Origin: Owenia fusiformis
Taxonomy: Eukaryota; Annelida; Polychaeta; Sabellida; Oweniidae
Assembly: GCA_903813345.2 (NCBI GenBank)
Contig: CAIIXF020000001.1
Location: 39,029,366 to 39,093,365, forward strand
Length of the DNA stretch: 64,000 nt
Direction: 5' to 3'
The notes under the pieces are model-generated. The model was not told the DNA's origin. It saw nothing but the letters and a program-made list of their open reading frames with translations, and did not search any database. A program made the position numbers and the translations under genes. Below, in pieces: positions 63,574 to 64,000 of this stretch. Each line of letters begins with the position of its first letter. Position 1 is the stretch's first letter.

Positions 63574-64000
63574 CTAAAAATATAGAGCACATATATTAAA
63601 AATTAAAATTACAAATCTGGTTCTGTCTGAAATAAGTTTTTTGTCATTGTATTTCTCTATATTCCACATTGCATGACACTGTTGGCATTAGATTGAACTT
63701 TTCATCTATCTTAATGCATGGGGATAATCTTTTCTCCATCTCTTCATTAAAATCATAAGATCATCTTTATATAGCAGAGATTAAGACACCCCAGGGGGCG
63801 TATGGCTCATTACAAGCTAAACTATTTTGAAAAAGCATCCATGGTTATAATAAGGGTTAATGATACACTATATTCTAAAAAAAAAAGTTATACCCAATTT
63901 AACACTGCTGTCATTGATAAAGCCATATTTTTTATTTCTTTAACCCTATCAATGCTACAAAAAAAGGCAAATATTTCATTTTGCTGCTAATTCAAGAATG
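63574..64000 (-). other. intron of the FN3 receptor gene at the window edge
   Basis: Upstream on the gene's own strand. No further exon could be defended before the window ends; the signal peptide and N-terminal domains must lie beyond 64000. Confidence 0.5.

Overview
This is AT-rich animal nuclear DNA with spliced genes, long introns and a heavy load of DNA transposons. It holds four protein-coding loci: a partial activin type II receptor (ACVR2, + strand, 1-13802), a complete ORC4 (- strand, 32753-41398), a complete RNF113/Cwc24 homologue (+ strand, 45981-51828) and the 3' part of a single-pass receptor with fibronectin III domains (- strand, 59291-63573). Every exon chain listed keeps frame across GT-AG junctions. 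The host is most likely an invertebrate bilaterian. A mollusc, probably a bivalve, is my best guess from the hairpin-headed repeats with CCGTCCGTC tracts, but this rests on memory and not on a search.

Layout. 1-16100: ACVR2 from the end of its ectodomain through the whole kinase domain. Intron 3 carries a 3-kb foldback element, and intron 4 is mostly Helitron-like repeats. 16100-32750: a gene-free repeat reservoir with a Helitron-like element, a foldback mariner, a palindrome, a tRNA-derived SINE, a foldback made of 16-bp units with a 13-bp target duplication, and a 1.7-kb inverted repeat with a mariner MITE inside it. 32753-41398: ORC4 in 12 coding exons. Its intron 10 holds a complete mariner whose transposase reading frame is itself interrupted by a spliceosomal intron. 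41400-45980: the divergent ORC4/RNF113 interval, with a foldback and a 468-bp direct duplication. 45981-51828: RNF113 in nine exons. 51829-59290: gene-free, with nested MITEs. 59291-64000: the FN3 receptor, whose 5' end lies beyond the window.

The ACVR2 and ORC4 genes are neighbours in tail-to-tail orientation, as ACVR2A and ORC4 are in human. This looks like ancient microsynteny. The genes act in separate processes: TGF-beta family signalling, replication licensing, splicing/ubiquitination and probable cytokine-type signalling. The most notable non-genic content is the intron-containing mariner, a Helitron-like family with TT-flanked insertions and a nested insertion that preserves its empty site, a hAT-like MITE family with 5-bp target duplications, and repeat-borne RFX X-box-like motifs. 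No CRISPR array, rRNA or functional tRNA gene was seen.
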